Positions 53,313 to 61,623 of a DNA stretch of 64,000 nucleotides are shown in pieces. The position numbers were made by a program, and so were the translations under genes. Source of the DNA: an uncultured Hyphomonas sp. (GTDB lineage Bacteria; Pseudomonadota; Alphaproteobacteria; Caulobacterales; Hyphomonadaceae); assembly GCF_963675305.1 (NCBI RefSeq), contig NZ_OY776147.1:620001-684000 (forward strand), written 5' to 3'. Under the pieces are notes generated by a model. The model was not told the origin of the DNA, ran no database searches, and saw nothing but the letters and a program-made list of their open reading frames with translations. Within the stretch, counting starts at the first letter, position 1. Each line of letters opens with the position of its first letter.

Positions 53313-53690
53313 ATGTTCAGTCACGTTATGGTCGGCACCAACGACCTTGCAAAAGCCAAGACGTTTTACGACGCCACGTTCAAGGCGCTGGGTGGCCGTG
53401 AGGCGATCACCGACCCGAAAGGCCGTCTGATCTATCTGCACAATGGCGGCACCTTCCTGGTGACCCCGCCGATCGACGGCAAAGAGGCCACGCACGCCAA
53501 TGGCGGCACGATCGGCTTTGCGGTCGAGAATCCGGAACAGGCCGATGCCTGGCACGCGGCCGGCGCAGCGGCTGGCGGCACGCCGATCGAAGACCCGCCG
53601 GGCTGGCGCGAAGGCGGCGGCATGAAGCTGTACCTCGCTTATCTGCGCGATCCGGACGGCAACAAAGTCTGCGCGATGTGCCGCGGATAA
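53313..53690 (+). CDS. VOC/glyoxalase-like superfamily protein
   Basis: A 125-residue paired beta-alpha-beta-beta-beta protein starting MFSHVMVGTNDLAKAKTFYDATFKALG. The metal-side residues include His4 and a C-terminal Glu/Asp region, and it ends LYLAYLRDPDGNKVCAMCRG. It is typical of glyoxalase, bleomycin-resistance or dioxygenase relatives; the substrate is unknown. AGGAGG precedes the start; a strong terminator follows. Confidence 0.88.
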   Translation: MFSHVMVGTNDLAKAKTFYDATFKALGGREAITDPKGRLIYLHNGGTFLVTPPIDGKEATHANGGTIGFAVENPEQADAWHAAGAAAGGTPIEDPPGWREGGGMKLYLAYLRDPDGNKVCAMCRG

Positions 53691-53705
53691 AGGCAAAACG
53701 GCAAG

Positions 53706-53735
53706 CCGCCCCTTCCAAATCGGAAGGGGCGGTTT
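53706..53735 (+). terminator. Rho-independent terminator of the VOC gene
   Basis: CCGCCCCTTCC, loop AAATC, GGAAGGGGCGG, then TTTC. The 11-bp perfect stem lies 16 bases after the stop at 53690. Confidence 0.85.
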
Positions 53736-53820
53736 CGCATTGGGGCGACCTTATGTAACCTGCCCGCAAGCAGATGCTGCAAATGGCCCGCACCCGGGCC
53801 GCAGGAAGGGTAGGCCGCCC

Positions 53821-54138
53821 ATGACCGAGTTCACGCATTTTACCTTGCTCGCCGATGGCGAAGTGTTCGCGCCGAACCTGGATTTCGAGACCGAACGCGG
53901 ACGCTACATCATGGCCATGAAGGTCTGGGCGAAGGACGCCGAGGAGGCCGCCGACATGATCGTCGCCATTGGCGAACGGCTGGGTTTCCGCCCGGATGGC
54001 GAGCTGCAGGTCTTCATGACGGAGCCGGACGAGCCCGCCGACGACCAGCCTTTCGGCTATGACATTCAGTTCACGTCCTATTCAGAGGACGAGGAAAACG
54101 AAGCGGGCGGGGAAGAACGCCCGAAATGGATCCACTGA
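53821..54138 (+). CDS. Hypothetical acidic protein
   Basis: A 105-residue cytosolic protein (MTEFTHFTLLADGEVFAPNLDFETERGRYIMAMKVWAKDAEEAADMIVAIGERLGFRPDGELQVFMTEPDEP) with a strongly acidic C-terminus (EDEENEAGGEER). The pattern suggests a small ferredoxin-like alpha/beta fold, but I cannot name a family. It is separated from the lipoprotein RidA gene by 17 bases, so they are likely co-transcribed. Confidence 0.6.
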   Translation: MTEFTHFTLLADGEVFAPNLDFETERGRYIMAMKVWAKDAEEAADMIVAIGERLGFRPDGELQVFMTEPDEPADDQPFGYDIQFTSYSEDEENEAGGEERPKWIH

Positions 54139-54155
54139 CAACAGGAAAGACTTGC

Positions 54156-54647
54156 ATGAAACCCATGTTCAGGACGGGCGGCCTGGCCGCGCTGGCAGCT
54201 GCCATGATGACCCTTGGCGGCTGTGTGATTGCCGATGTCGAAGGCGTCGATGTGACCTCGACGCCGGAGATCGAACATTTCACCGGCGTGGCTAAGGCCG
54301 GCATGGACCTGCCTTTCTCCAAGGCTGTTCGCGTGGACAACACGATCTATCTGTCGGGTGAGCTGGGCATAGACCCGGCGACCAACGAACTGGTGCCAGG
54401 CGGCGCCGGGCCGGAAACGACGCAGATATTCGAGAATATCGCGCGCACGCTGGGCGAGTTCGATGCCGATCTGTCGGATGTCGTGAAGTGCCAGGTCTTC
54501 CTGGGCGACATGGCGGACTTCGGTGAAATGAACGCGGCCTATGCCGCGGCGCTGCCGAGCCCGAAACCGACCCGCTCCACCTTTGGCGCAAACGGGCTCG
54601 CCCTCGGCGCGGCGCTCGAGATCGAGTGTATGGCGATCAAGCAGTAA
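54156..54647 (+). CDS. RidA-family protein with lipoprotein signal
   Basis: A 163-residue protein. The first 25 residues form a lipoprotein signal (MKPMFRTGGLAALAAAMMTLGGC). The remainder is a complete RidA domain: KAVRVDNTIYLSGELGIDPATNELVPGGAGPETTQIFENIARTLGEFDADLSDVVKCQVFLGDMADFGEMNAAYAAALPSPKPTRSTFGANGLALGAALEIECMAI. The catalytic arginine and glutamate regions are kept. Cytosolic RidA deaminates reactive enamines or imines; an envelope-anchored version is unusual. Confidence 0.87.
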   Translation: MKPMFRTGGLAALAAAMMTLGGCVIADVEGVDVTSTPEIEHFTGVAKAGMDLPFSKAVRVDNTIYLSGELGIDPATNELVPGGAGPETTQIFENIARTLGEFDADLSDVVKCQVFLGDMADFGEMNAAYAAALPSPKPTRSTFGANGLALGAALEIECMAIKQ

Positions 54648-54702
54648 TTGCCTGCGCGGCCCGGCGGGATGTGTCCTGCTGGGCCATGACAGGCCGGGTG
54701 GC

Positions 54703-55080
54703 CTATTTGCGGTAGGGCGTCACCGGCAGGTTCGCCGCCGTCCAGGCCATCATGCCGCCGCGGACATTGCTGACATCGGTAAAGCCCGCCCCGGCGAGCA
54801 GCTTCGCCGCCCGGCCGGACCGCATGCCGGAGCGGCAGATCACCGCCACCGGCGCAGAGGCGTCTTCCTTCATCAGGCCGTAGATCGTGTCGACCATGCG
54901 CGGGTCGCCGAGGGTGACGGTGCGGGCACCTTTCGGGATGCCGACCTGCTGCCACTCGCTTTCGGTGCGCACATCAATGAGGACCAGCTGCTTCTTGCGC
55001 AGGCGGGCGTTTGCCTCTGCCGGGTCAATCTGGGGAATGGCGGGCTTGCCGCCGCCGAACAGCTTGTCGAAGAACCCCAT
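54703..55080 (-). CDS. Rhodanese-like domain protein
   Basis: A 125-residue single-domain rhodanese: IDPAEANARLRKKQLVLIDVRTESEWQQVGIPKGARTV, then the active-site loop ICRSGMRSGRAAKLL and GFTDVSNVRGGMMAWTAANLPV. The start MGFFDKLFGGGKPA may be a membrane-association helix. It is a sulfur-transfer or sulfide-handling enzyme of unspecified partner. Confidence 0.85.
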   Translation of the reverse strand: MGFFDKLFGGGKPAIPQIDPAEANARLRKKQLVLIDVRTESEWQQVGIPKGARTVTLGDPRMVDTIYGLMKEDASAPVAVICRSGMRSGRAAKLLAGAGFTDVSNVRGGMMAWTAANLPVTPYRK

Positions 55081-55202
55081 GGCGCGCGCCTTTCTGCCAG
55101 AACAGCACCCGATTTAGCACCGGGCCCGCACCGGCCAAAGATGCGGCGCCTGCGACAGAAGCGGCGGCCCGGTCAAGCCAGCCCGTTTCAGGCCAGCCCG
55201 TT

Positions 55203-56294
55203 TTAGGCGAGCACGAGCCGGCAATCCTTCCGCGAGAGGCGGGCGGGCAGCTCGAAGCTCCGCAGCGCGCTGCCGCCAATCGAGGACAGAAGCTTGTCGG
55301 CGCGGGCCCTGGCATCGGCATCCATGGCCTCATACGCATCCAGCGCCGCCTGCAGCCGCCAGAGCGGGAAGCTGCGCGCCGCCGCCGGGCCAGCATGGTC
55401 TTCGATGGTGACGATGATCTCGCCAAAGGCCCGCGGCACCGACGTGCCGGGTGACATGTCAGCGGCCCAGCCAGCGAACAATTCGTTCGTTGCCGCCAGC
55501 GCCGGCAGCTGTTCGCGCATCTGGCGCTGCAGGATCGGCAGCAGGGTTTCCGGGATCGTGTCATCGGCGGCGAGCTCGCCCGTGCCGGCTTCCCCGGCAT
55601 GGGTCCGCTCCACCCATTCGGCCACGGAAGGGGCGAGCAGCTTCATCAGTTCACCGGATTTCGGGTCGCGGTAGAGGTGGGCATAGAGCGGGCCGATCAG
55701 GGAGAAGTCGGCGAGGCAGGGCCGCTCGCCCAGCAGGAAGGGGTGCGCCTCCAGATGGCGGGAGAATTCGCCGAGAAACGCCTCATAGCTTCGCTCGATG
55801 CCGGGAATGGTTTCCGGATGGACGCCCAGGACGGGCAGGGCGCCCTTGAAGCGCTGGCCATTCTTCTTGCCGATTTCATACTGTTCCGGCCGGCTGAGCT
55901 GGGGCGCGGAGAGGGCGCCGAATTCGGAGTAGGCCCAGTCCTCATTATAGGTCCAGCGATAGTGCATGGCCGGCAGGGTGAGCCATTCATCGCCATAGAG
56001 CTGCAGCAGCAGCGCCACGAAACGCTGCAGCGGCGTCGCGGGCAGGACAGGCGGCTGGCGGTGCTCTGCAGCCTCGACCTGCTCGATGATGTCGGCGGTG
56101 TCCTGCACGATGGTGCCGTCCGGCATCTTCATGACCGGGATCACGGGCCAGCCGACATTCGGCAGGATGATGTCGCGGTAGACCTGCTGTGTGGCGATCT
56201 GTTCCTCGAAGTCCGCCCCCCGCCAGCGCAGATAGGCGCGGGCCTTGCCGGTGAAATAGCTGACCTCGGCGCCGTAGAGCGTGTAAGCTGGCAT
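55203..56294 (-). CDS. GST-family protein, long form
   Basis: A 363-residue protein with a GST N-terminal thioredoxin fold (YTLYGAEVSYFTGKARAYLRWRGADFEEQIATQQVYRDIILPNVGWPVIPVMKMPDGTIVQDTADIIEQVEA) and a C-terminal helical domain containing FLLGERPCLADFSLIGPLYAHLYRDP. A further 100-residue extension follows. It is longer than classical GSTs and without a clear catalytic Ser/Tyr/Cys I can fix. The role is unknown. Confidence 0.82.
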   Translation of the reverse strand: MPAYTLYGAEVSYFTGKARAYLRWRGADFEEQIATQQVYRDIILPNVGWPVIPVMKMPDGTIVQDTADIIEQVEAAEHRQPPVLPATPLQRFVALLLQLYGDEWLTLPAMHYRWTYNEDWAYSEFGALSAPQLSRPEQYEIGKKNGQRFKGALPVLGVHPETIPGIERSYEAFLGEFSRHLEAHPFLLGERPCLADFSLIGPLYAHLYRDPKSGELMKLLAPSVAEWVERTHAGEAGTGELAADDTIPETLLPILQRQMREQLPALAATNELFAGWAADMSPGTSVPRAFGEIIVTIEDHAGPAAARSFPLWRLQAALDAYEAMDADARARADKLLSSIGGSALRSFELPARLSRKDCRLVLA

Positions 56295-56355
56295 GATGCG
56301 TTTCCCTGTCCCTTTATGACGACCCTTGTGACGTACGCTGAATTGCGGTCACACC

Positions 56356-57984
56356 CTAGTCGCTGAAGCACCTTTGCCGTGTGCCGTATTTGGTCTCTTC
56401 GACATTGTAGCAGCGCAATTCGGACTGCTTCTGATAGGGCGGCTTCCAGTTGAACAGCTCATCATAGGCGGCGTCGATCTCGGCCCGGCGCGCGGCTTCC
56501 CGGCGATTGGCGGCATCCCACTCGGCCTGTTGCCGGGCTTTCTCACGCATCACCTGATTATAGTGACGCTCCCAGGTCTTGCGGGCCAGAGGCAGCACAT
56601 CCGGCGGGATCGCCGCGCACAAGGCTTTGTCAGGGGCGCCCCAACGCCCAAAGACGCGGGCGAGGCCGACGAAATCCTCTTCAGCCTGACTGAACTTGCT
56701 CCAGTCATGGGCGATGTTCCGGGAATACCAGATCGCCGCCTGGCAATTTCCGCCCTGAACATAGGTCTCGGCGAAGGTCTGGTCGCGCCACATCCAGCGT
56801 TCGACAAAGGCCTTCCAGTCATTGTCGTTCCAGATATTCGGCTTGTTGTTCCGGAATTCCTCGGTTGCGCCATAGGCCTCGAACAGTTTCGGATCCTGTT
56901 TGGCGATCCAGTCACCGAGATCCTGCGGCATGGCCGGGCATTCCTGTGCGGCGGCCTGCGTCTTCTCGAATTTCAGGGCCCAGCTGATGCCGCTGTCCGG
57001 CACCGGGTCCACGATGAAGCTCATCTTGTCGCGGTTGATTCCGTTGAAGACGTAAGAGTAAGCGATCTGGCAGCCGTCCAGCGTGCCGAAACGCTGATAA
57101 TCGTTGCGGGCAAGAAGGCGTTCTTTCTTGGACTTGCGGTTATATTCATCCTCGCGGGCCTGCTTCTCGGCAGCATCTAGCGCCGCTGCAGCAGCTTCGG
57201 CTTCCTGCGCAGCAACATATTCCGCGTCCTCCAGCAGGCCGTAGCCATTGTCATCATAGAACTGCATGAAGGACGGCATCAGCTCTGCTGGCGCGACGCC
57301 GCACAGCGTGACCTCTTCATCAGGTTTGTTGAATCTCTGATCGATAAGATTCTTGGCGAGGATGCCCCAGTCGCCATATTTTGCGATCTGGGCATCGGTC
57401 ATCGCCGGCGCTTCGCTGCGGTACTTGCGACTGCTGCGATGGAACATCGCGTTGCCGGCACGATAACAGATATCAACAGGTAGTGCGGCTTCCGTCAGCC
57501 CGACCTCGTCGAGATAGACGCCATCACCCGCAGAGCCGAAACAGTCGCCGACCGTCGCCATGGCATAGCGCACGGCGCTTTCGGGTGGCGGGTTCTTGAA
57601 ATAGGCGATCGAAGCGCTGTTCGCCGGCAAGTCGGAAATATCCAGGATATCGAGCTCCCGGGCGATGTCGTCATTGCGCGGCAGACCGCAGTCGCGCGTT
57701 CCGTTGAAACAGGCCGCGAGGCGCTCGCGGGCCGGAAACTCCATTTCGTTCAGGAACTGGTCCCCACTGACATACCATTTCAGGATCGTCGTCGCGATTG
57801 AGGCATCCACGATAAACCATTTCTTCGACCCATCCATTTGGAGGGATGGATTGAAATAGTTCTCGGAAATCATGCATTGCTTGTTCTGCTCATAGGGCGT
57901 CCAGTCCCGCTGAACGGTTTGTGCCTGTGCGCTCGCGGCAAACGCCGTCACAAGCCCCAAAAGAGTCAGAAAAATCCGGATCAT
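56356..57984 (-). CDS. Large secreted hypothetical protein
   Basis: A protein of 542 residues with signal peptide (MIRIFLTLLGLVTAFAASAQAQ). It is cysteine-containing (several CxxGxxD/C pairs), with a central coiled coil (AAQEAEAAAAALDAAEKQAREDEYNRKSKKERLLARNDYQR) and a late Arg/Lys-rich segment (MREKARQQAEWDAANRREAARRAEIDAAYDEL). No known domain was recognised. It is lower in G+C than neighbouring genes, which suggests an accessory gene. Confidence 0.6.
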   Translation of the reverse strand: MIRIFLTLLGLVTAFAASAQAQTVQRDWTPYEQNKQCMISENYFNPSLQMDGSKKWFIVDASIATTILKWYVSGDQFLNEMEFPARERLAACFNGTRDCGLPRNDDIARELDILDISDLPANSASIAYFKNPPPESAVRYAMATVGDCFGSAGDGVYLDEVGLTEAALPVDICYRAGNAMFHRSSRKYRSEAPAMTDAQIAKYGDWGILAKNLIDQRFNKPDEEVTLCGVAPAELMPSFMQFYDDNGYGLLEDAEYVAAQEAEAAAAALDAAEKQAREDEYNRKSKKERLLARNDYQRFGTLDGCQIAYSYVFNGINRDKMSFIVDPVPDSGISWALKFEKTQAAAQECPAMPQDLGDWIAKQDPKLFEAYGATEEFRNNKPNIWNDNDWKAFVERWMWRDQTFAETYVQGGNCQAAIWYSRNIAHDWSKFSQAEEDFVGLARVFGRWGAPDKALCAAIPPDVLPLARKTWERHYNQVMREKARQQAEWDAANRREAARRAEIDAAYDELFNWKPPYQKQSELRCYNVEETKYGTRQRCFSD

Positions 57985-58107
57985 ACGCGTCCCCTTATGC
58001 TTAGGCGTTCGATTTAATCGCATCCGTTTTTATTTTCCAGCATCAGAATGGCTTGCGAATTGATGCAATCTGTCCCTTGTCCCGGCGGCAGGGTTGAAGT
58101 GAATTCC

Positions 58108-58221
58108 ATGTTTCGAGGTTTCAGCGTCTGGCATCTGCTGTTTCCGATTGTCTTCTTTCTGCCCGGGATGTTCTTTGCGACATTGTCGCCAGAAAAATGG
58201 TGTAGCGTGGCCGGGGGCTAA
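58108..58221 (+). CDS. Possible small membrane protein
   Basis: A 37-codon frame, MFRGFSVWHLLFPIVFFLPGMFFATLSPEKWCSVAGG, with one strong transmembrane segment. The N-terminal GFSVWHLL resembles the start of TatA-like and small holin-like proteins. It sits in a 296-base gap between a divergent gene and fghA. The upstream GGGTTGAAGTG is a weak ribosome-binding site. No homologue can be named; it is too short to be sure. Confidence 0.4.
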   Translation: MFRGFSVWHLLFPIVFFLPGMFFATLSPEKWCSVAGG

Positions 58222-58280
58222 AAGGGGGCTGACGTCCAAGAGTCAGCGCGTCGCCGGGGCAAAACCAAAAGGGTCATAGC

Positions 58281-59123
58281 GTGAAAACAACTGAAGTCTC
58301 TTCCTGGAAATCCTTTGGCGGAAATCTTTCCGTGTACGATCATGAGTCGGAGGTGCTGGACTGCACGATGCGGTTTGCGGTCTATACGCCGCCGCAGGCG
58401 GCCGACGGGCCGGTGCCGGTGTTGTGGTATCTCTCCGGCCTGACCTGCAGCTGGGCGAATGTGATGGAGAAGTCCGGCCTGCAGCGCGCGGCGGCCGAGC
58501 ATGGCATCATGGTGATCGCGCCGGACACCAGCCCGCGCGGCGAGGGCGTGCCGGATGATGACGGCTACGATCTCGGGCAGGGGGCGGGTTTCTACCTCAC
58601 CGCCACTCAGGCGCCCTGGGCAAAGCACTTCAAGATGGACCAGTACATCACCGATGAGCTGCCGAAACTGGTCGCGGCAGAGATCAAAAATGCCGACATG
58701 GGAAAACAGGGGATCTTCGGCCACTCCATGGGCGGGCACGGGGCGATCACCCTGCACCTGAAGCATCCGGAGACTTACAAGACCTGTTCGGCTTTCAGCC
58801 CGATCACCAGCCCGGCGCAGGTGCCGTGGGGCCAGAAGGCGTTCGAGGCCTATCTCGGCCCGGTCTCGGTGGCGTGGGAGCAATACGACTCAACCGAACT
58901 TGTGAAGGAACGCCAGAGCCGCGCGCGCATTCTGGTCGACACCGGCACGGCAGACACGTTCCTGGAAAAGGAGCTGAAGCCGGAAATCTTCATCGATGCC
59001 TGCACGGCCAATGGCCAGGCGCTCGATTACCGGATGCGCGAAGGCTATGGCCACGACTACTACTTCATCGCCACCTTCATGGACGAACACATCGCCCACC
59101 ACGCGGCAGGCCTGAAAGGCTGA
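58281..59123 (+). CDS. fghA: S-formylglutathione hydrolase
   Basis: Esterase-D family alpha/beta hydrolase of 280 residues that releases formate and glutathione, the step after AdhC. It has PVLWYLSGLTCSWANVMEKSGLQRAAAEHGIMVIAPDTSPRG, the nucleophile elbow GIFGHSMGGHGAITLHLKHPETY, VDTGTADTFL (Asp) and EGYGHDYYFIATFMDEHIAHHA (His). It starts with GTG at 58281, preceded by AAAGGG. Confidence 0.95.
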   Translation: MKTTEVSSWKSFGGNLSVYDHESEVLDCTMRFAVYTPPQAADGPVPVLWYLSGLTCSWANVMEKSGLQRAAAEHGIMVIAPDTSPRGEGVPDDDGYDLGQGAGFYLTATQAPWAKHFKMDQYITDELPKLVAAEIKNADMGKQGIFGHSMGGHGAITLHLKHPETYKTCSAFSPITSPAQVPWGQKAFEAYLGPVSVAWEQYDSTELVKERQSRARILVDTGTADTFLEKELKPEIFIDACTANGQALDYRMREGYGHDYYFIATFMDEHIAHHAAGLKG

Positions 59124-59268
59124 TTTTCAGACTATCCGGGAAAGCGTTCGCAGGCCCCGCCGGGTAGACGGGGATCATGCGCAGCCGATTCCCTGGTGCC
59201 CTGCATGCACCCGGCCTTGCATGACTGCCTGCGTAGGGACACGAGGCACCTGCGAAACTTGTCGCGCG

Positions 59269-60618
59269 CTAGACCGCCTTGGCGTGGCGCGCTTCGACCG
59301 GTTTGAACCGGCCGTCAAAACTCTGGGCGACCGTGCGCAGAAGAAGCCGGGCTTCCTTCGGCACGCTGACGATATTGCCGTCGATCCGGCATAGGCCGGC
59401 TGACTGGAGGAAGCGCGCCGTTTCCATCGCGTCGTCCAGCGCCCCCGGTGCCGCGCCCATCTCGCGGCATGTTGCGTCCACATCCACCCAGAGCTGACAC
59501 ATGAGCTTTTCGATTGCGCGGCCGCGCAGCCGGTCGTCGTCGGTCAACTCGATGCCGCGCTCCGACGGCAGGCGCCCGTCTTCGATGGCGGCGGCCCAAG
59601 CCGTGCGTGCCTTGAAGTTCTGCACATAGCCCTGGCGGAACTGTGAAATCGAGGTCGAGCCGATGCCGATCAGGGTTTCGCACGGATCGTCCGTATAGCC
59701 CTGGAAGTTCCGGTGAAGCGTACCTGCGCGGGCGGCGCGGGTCAGCGGATCGTCCGGCGCGGCGAAGTGATCGAGGCCGATGGCGTGGAAGCCGGCACCG
59801 GTCAGCGCGGCGGCGCCAGCCTCTGCCTGACGGAAACGTTCCTCAAGACCGGGCAGGGCCGCTTCATCGATGGCGGCCTGATGCTTGGCGAACCATGGCA
59901 CATGGGCATAGCCGAAAAAGGAGACGCGCGCGGCGCCCATCTCGGCAGCAAAGTGTGCGGCCTCGACCACGTCTTCCACCGTCTGGAAGGGCAGGCCGTA
60001 CATCAGGTCCATATTGATGGCGTGGATGCCGACGGCGCGCAGGCGCTCGATGCCGTCCACCAGCAGGTCTTTCGGCTGGATGCGGCCAACCGCTTCCTGA
60101 ACCTTCGGGGCAAGGGTCTGCACGCCGAAGCTGACGCGGCTGACGCCTGCCTCCGCCATGGCTTCGATAAAGTCGGGCGTCAGGGTGCGCGGGTCGACTT
60201 CGACGGCAATCTCGATATCGGGCCGCGCGCCGAAGGCGTCGACGGCGTGCGCGACAAGGCCCTTGAAGTCTTCTGCCGACAGGGCATTCGGAGAGCCGCC
60301 GCCGAAATGAAGGTGCGCCATGCCGGCATGCGGCCCGAGTGCCTTTGCCCAGACATCGATCTCCTGATGCAGGGTCTGGAGATATGTTCCGATGCGGCGA
60401 TAGCCGTTCGGCACGCTGGTGGCGCAGCCGCAATAGAAGCAGAGCTTCTCGCAGAAGGGCACATGCATATAGACGGAAATCGGCTCTTCCGGCTTCACCG
60501 AAGCGGCCCATACACGGGCCTGGTCTTCGGCGACGCGCGGGCTGAAATCCGCCGCCGTCGGGTAACTCGTATAGCGCGGAACCGGCCGCGTCGCGAAGGT
60601 CTTCCATGCCTGTTTCAT
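59269..60618 (-). CDS. hemN: Oxygen-independent coproporphyrinogen III dehydrogenase
   Basis: Radical-SAM enzyme of anaerobic haem synthesis, 449 residues. The iron-sulfur motif is MHVPFCEKLCFYCGC, with HFGGGSPNAL, VSFGVQTLAPKVQEAVGRIQP, NMDLMYGLPFQTVEDV and the C-terminal HemN domain (RNFQGYTDDPCETLIGIGSTSISQF). The start at 60618 (MKQAWKTFATRPVPRYTSYPTA) is the conserved one. The longer frame to 61026 is discarded. A 9-bp palindrome lies 13 bases upstream. Confidence 0.93.
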   Translation of the reverse strand: MKQAWKTFATRPVPRYTSYPTAADFSPRVAEDQARVWAASVKPEEPISVYMHVPFCEKLCFYCGCATSVPNGYRRIGTYLQTLHQEIDVWAKALGPHAGMAHLHFGGGSPNALSAEDFKGLVAHAVDAFGARPDIEIAVEVDPRTLTPDFIEAMAEAGVSRVSFGVQTLAPKVQEAVGRIQPKDLLVDGIERLRAVGIHAINMDLMYGLPFQTVEDVVEAAHFAAEMGAARVSFFGYAHVPWFAKHQAAIDEAALPGLEERFRQAEAGAAALTGAGFHAIGLDHFAAPDDPLTRAARAGTLHRNFQGYTDDPCETLIGIGSTSISQFRQGYVQNFKARTAWAAAIEDGRLPSERGIELTDDDRLRGRAIEKLMCQLWVDVDATCREMGAAPGALDDAMETARFLQSAGLCRIDGNIVSVPKEARLLLRTVAQSFDGRFKPVEARHAKAV

Positions 60619-60630
60619 GGCCCGCGTCTT

Positions 60631-60650
60631 AGCAGCGTTGAAACGCTGCT
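60631..60650. promoter_or_regulatory. Palindrome upstream of hemN
   Basis: AGCAGCGTT-GA-AACGCTGCT: perfect 9-bp arms with a two-base centre, ending 13 bases before the hemN ATG on the minus strand. It is not an FNR/Anr box (TTGAT-N4-ATCAA). Its closeness to the start codon would allow a repressor, or an mRNA hairpin, to limit translation. Confidence 0.4.
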
Positions 60651-60735
60651 GGATTACGCAGAATCCCGTACGCAAAGGCGCCTCGACGCCGCACCCGGTC
60701 AGGCGTAGGGTCTGCGTAGAAAGAGGAGACACATC

Positions 60736-61260
60736 ATGATCCGTTCCGCCGCCTGCGCCGCCGCCCTGTTTACCCTTGCCATGCCCGCATTGGCCGGGCC
60801 GGAAGCGTTCCAGCCGGGCACCGTGGTGCCGGATTACGGCAAGGTCGCCATGATCGAGGGGGCGGAGCTGCCGGCCGATACGGTGATGAAAGTGGCGTTC
60901 GACATCGGGAAGGCCGGCCCGGAAGATACCTTCAGCCGCAGCCTGGAAACGCCGGCCCGGTTCCTGAACATGCATGCCGCCGCCGGTGTCGATCCGGCCA
61001 ATCTGCATGTCGCGCTGATCGTGCATGGCGCGGCGAGTGCGGACCTGCTGACGGACGAGGCGCGCGGCGCGCCCAATCCGAATGCCGGCCTGATTGCCGA
61101 ATTACTGGCGGCGGGGGCGACGATTGAGCTCTGCGGGCAGACCGCCGCCATGCGGGACATCGCACAGGAAGACCTGCTGCCGGGCGTGACCATCGGCCTG
61201 TCGGCCATGTCGACGCATGCCCTGCTGCAGCAGCAAGGCTACACGCTCAACCCGTTCTGA
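60736..61260 (+). CDS. Exported DsrE-family protein
   Basis: A 174-residue protein with signal peptide (MIRSAACAAALFTLAMPALAGPE). The mature part is a DsrE-like domain: MKVAFDIGKAGPEDTFSRSLETPARFLNMHAAAGVDPANLHVALIVHGAASADLLTDEARGAPNPNAGLIAELLAAGATIELCGQTAAMRDIAQEDLLPGVTIGLSAMSTHALLQQQGYTL. The CGQTA cysteine is the typical sulfur-relay position. It is a probable periplasmic sulfur carrier or related protein. Confidence 0.85.
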   Translation: MIRSAACAAALFTLAMPALAGPEAFQPGTVVPDYGKVAMIEGAELPADTVMKVAFDIGKAGPEDTFSRSLETPARFLNMHAAAGVDPANLHVALIVHGAASADLLTDEARGAPNPNAGLIAELLAAGATIELCGQTAAMRDIAQEDLLPGVTIGLSAMSTHALLQQQGYTLNPF

Positions 61261-61263
61261 GCC

Positions 61264-61623
61264 TCAGCCCATCGCTTCGGCGAGCAGCCAGATGCCTTCC
61301 CGCTCCGCCTGCCGGCGTTCGACCAGCAGGCGGGCGACCTGATGGTCATCGTCGAAGACATTGCCGGTGAGACTGTCGAGCAGGGCCTTGGCGAGATTAT
61401 CGAGGTCCATCCAGGGCGGGTCGCCGGTATATTCCATCATGATGTGTACGGAATATTCCCCATAGCCGGGCCGTAGCGGCGGGAACTCCTTGCGGAAGAA
61501 TTCCTTCAGCAGCGTCTTGTAGTATTTCGTCTGGGTCGTGAGGCCCGTGCAACGCACTTCCAGCGCGCCATCCTCCGTGATGCGCGCCTGGACCTTGCCG
61601 GATTTGATCCAGTCAGAGTTCAC
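61264..61623 (-). CDS. RusA-like Holliday-junction endonuclease
   Basis: A 119-residue protein with the RusA signature MDLDNLAKALLDSLTGNVFDDDHQVARLLVERRQAE, i.e. the DxDN and the DDxQV acidic motifs that bind metal, plus basic N-terminal stretches. RusA enzymes resolve Holliday junctions and mostly come from prophages; none is visible nearby. It overlaps the upstream Sel1 gene by four bases, so this is a two-gene unit. Confidence 0.8.
   Translation of the reverse strand: MNSDWIKSGKVQARITEDGALEVRCTGLTTQTKYYKTLLKEFFRKEFPPLRPGYGEYSVHIMMEYTGDPPWMDLDNLAKALLDSLTGNVFDDDHQVARLLVERRQAEREGIWLLAEAMG

Noticed and set aside
60619..60735. FNR/Anr box upstream of hemN
   Set aside because: The TTGAT-N4-ATCAA consensus is absent; only an unrelated palindrome is present.
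59269..61026. Longer hemN start reaching 61026
   Set aside because: The extra residues are antisense to the DsrE gene and show no HemN sequence; the conserved N-terminus begins at 60618.
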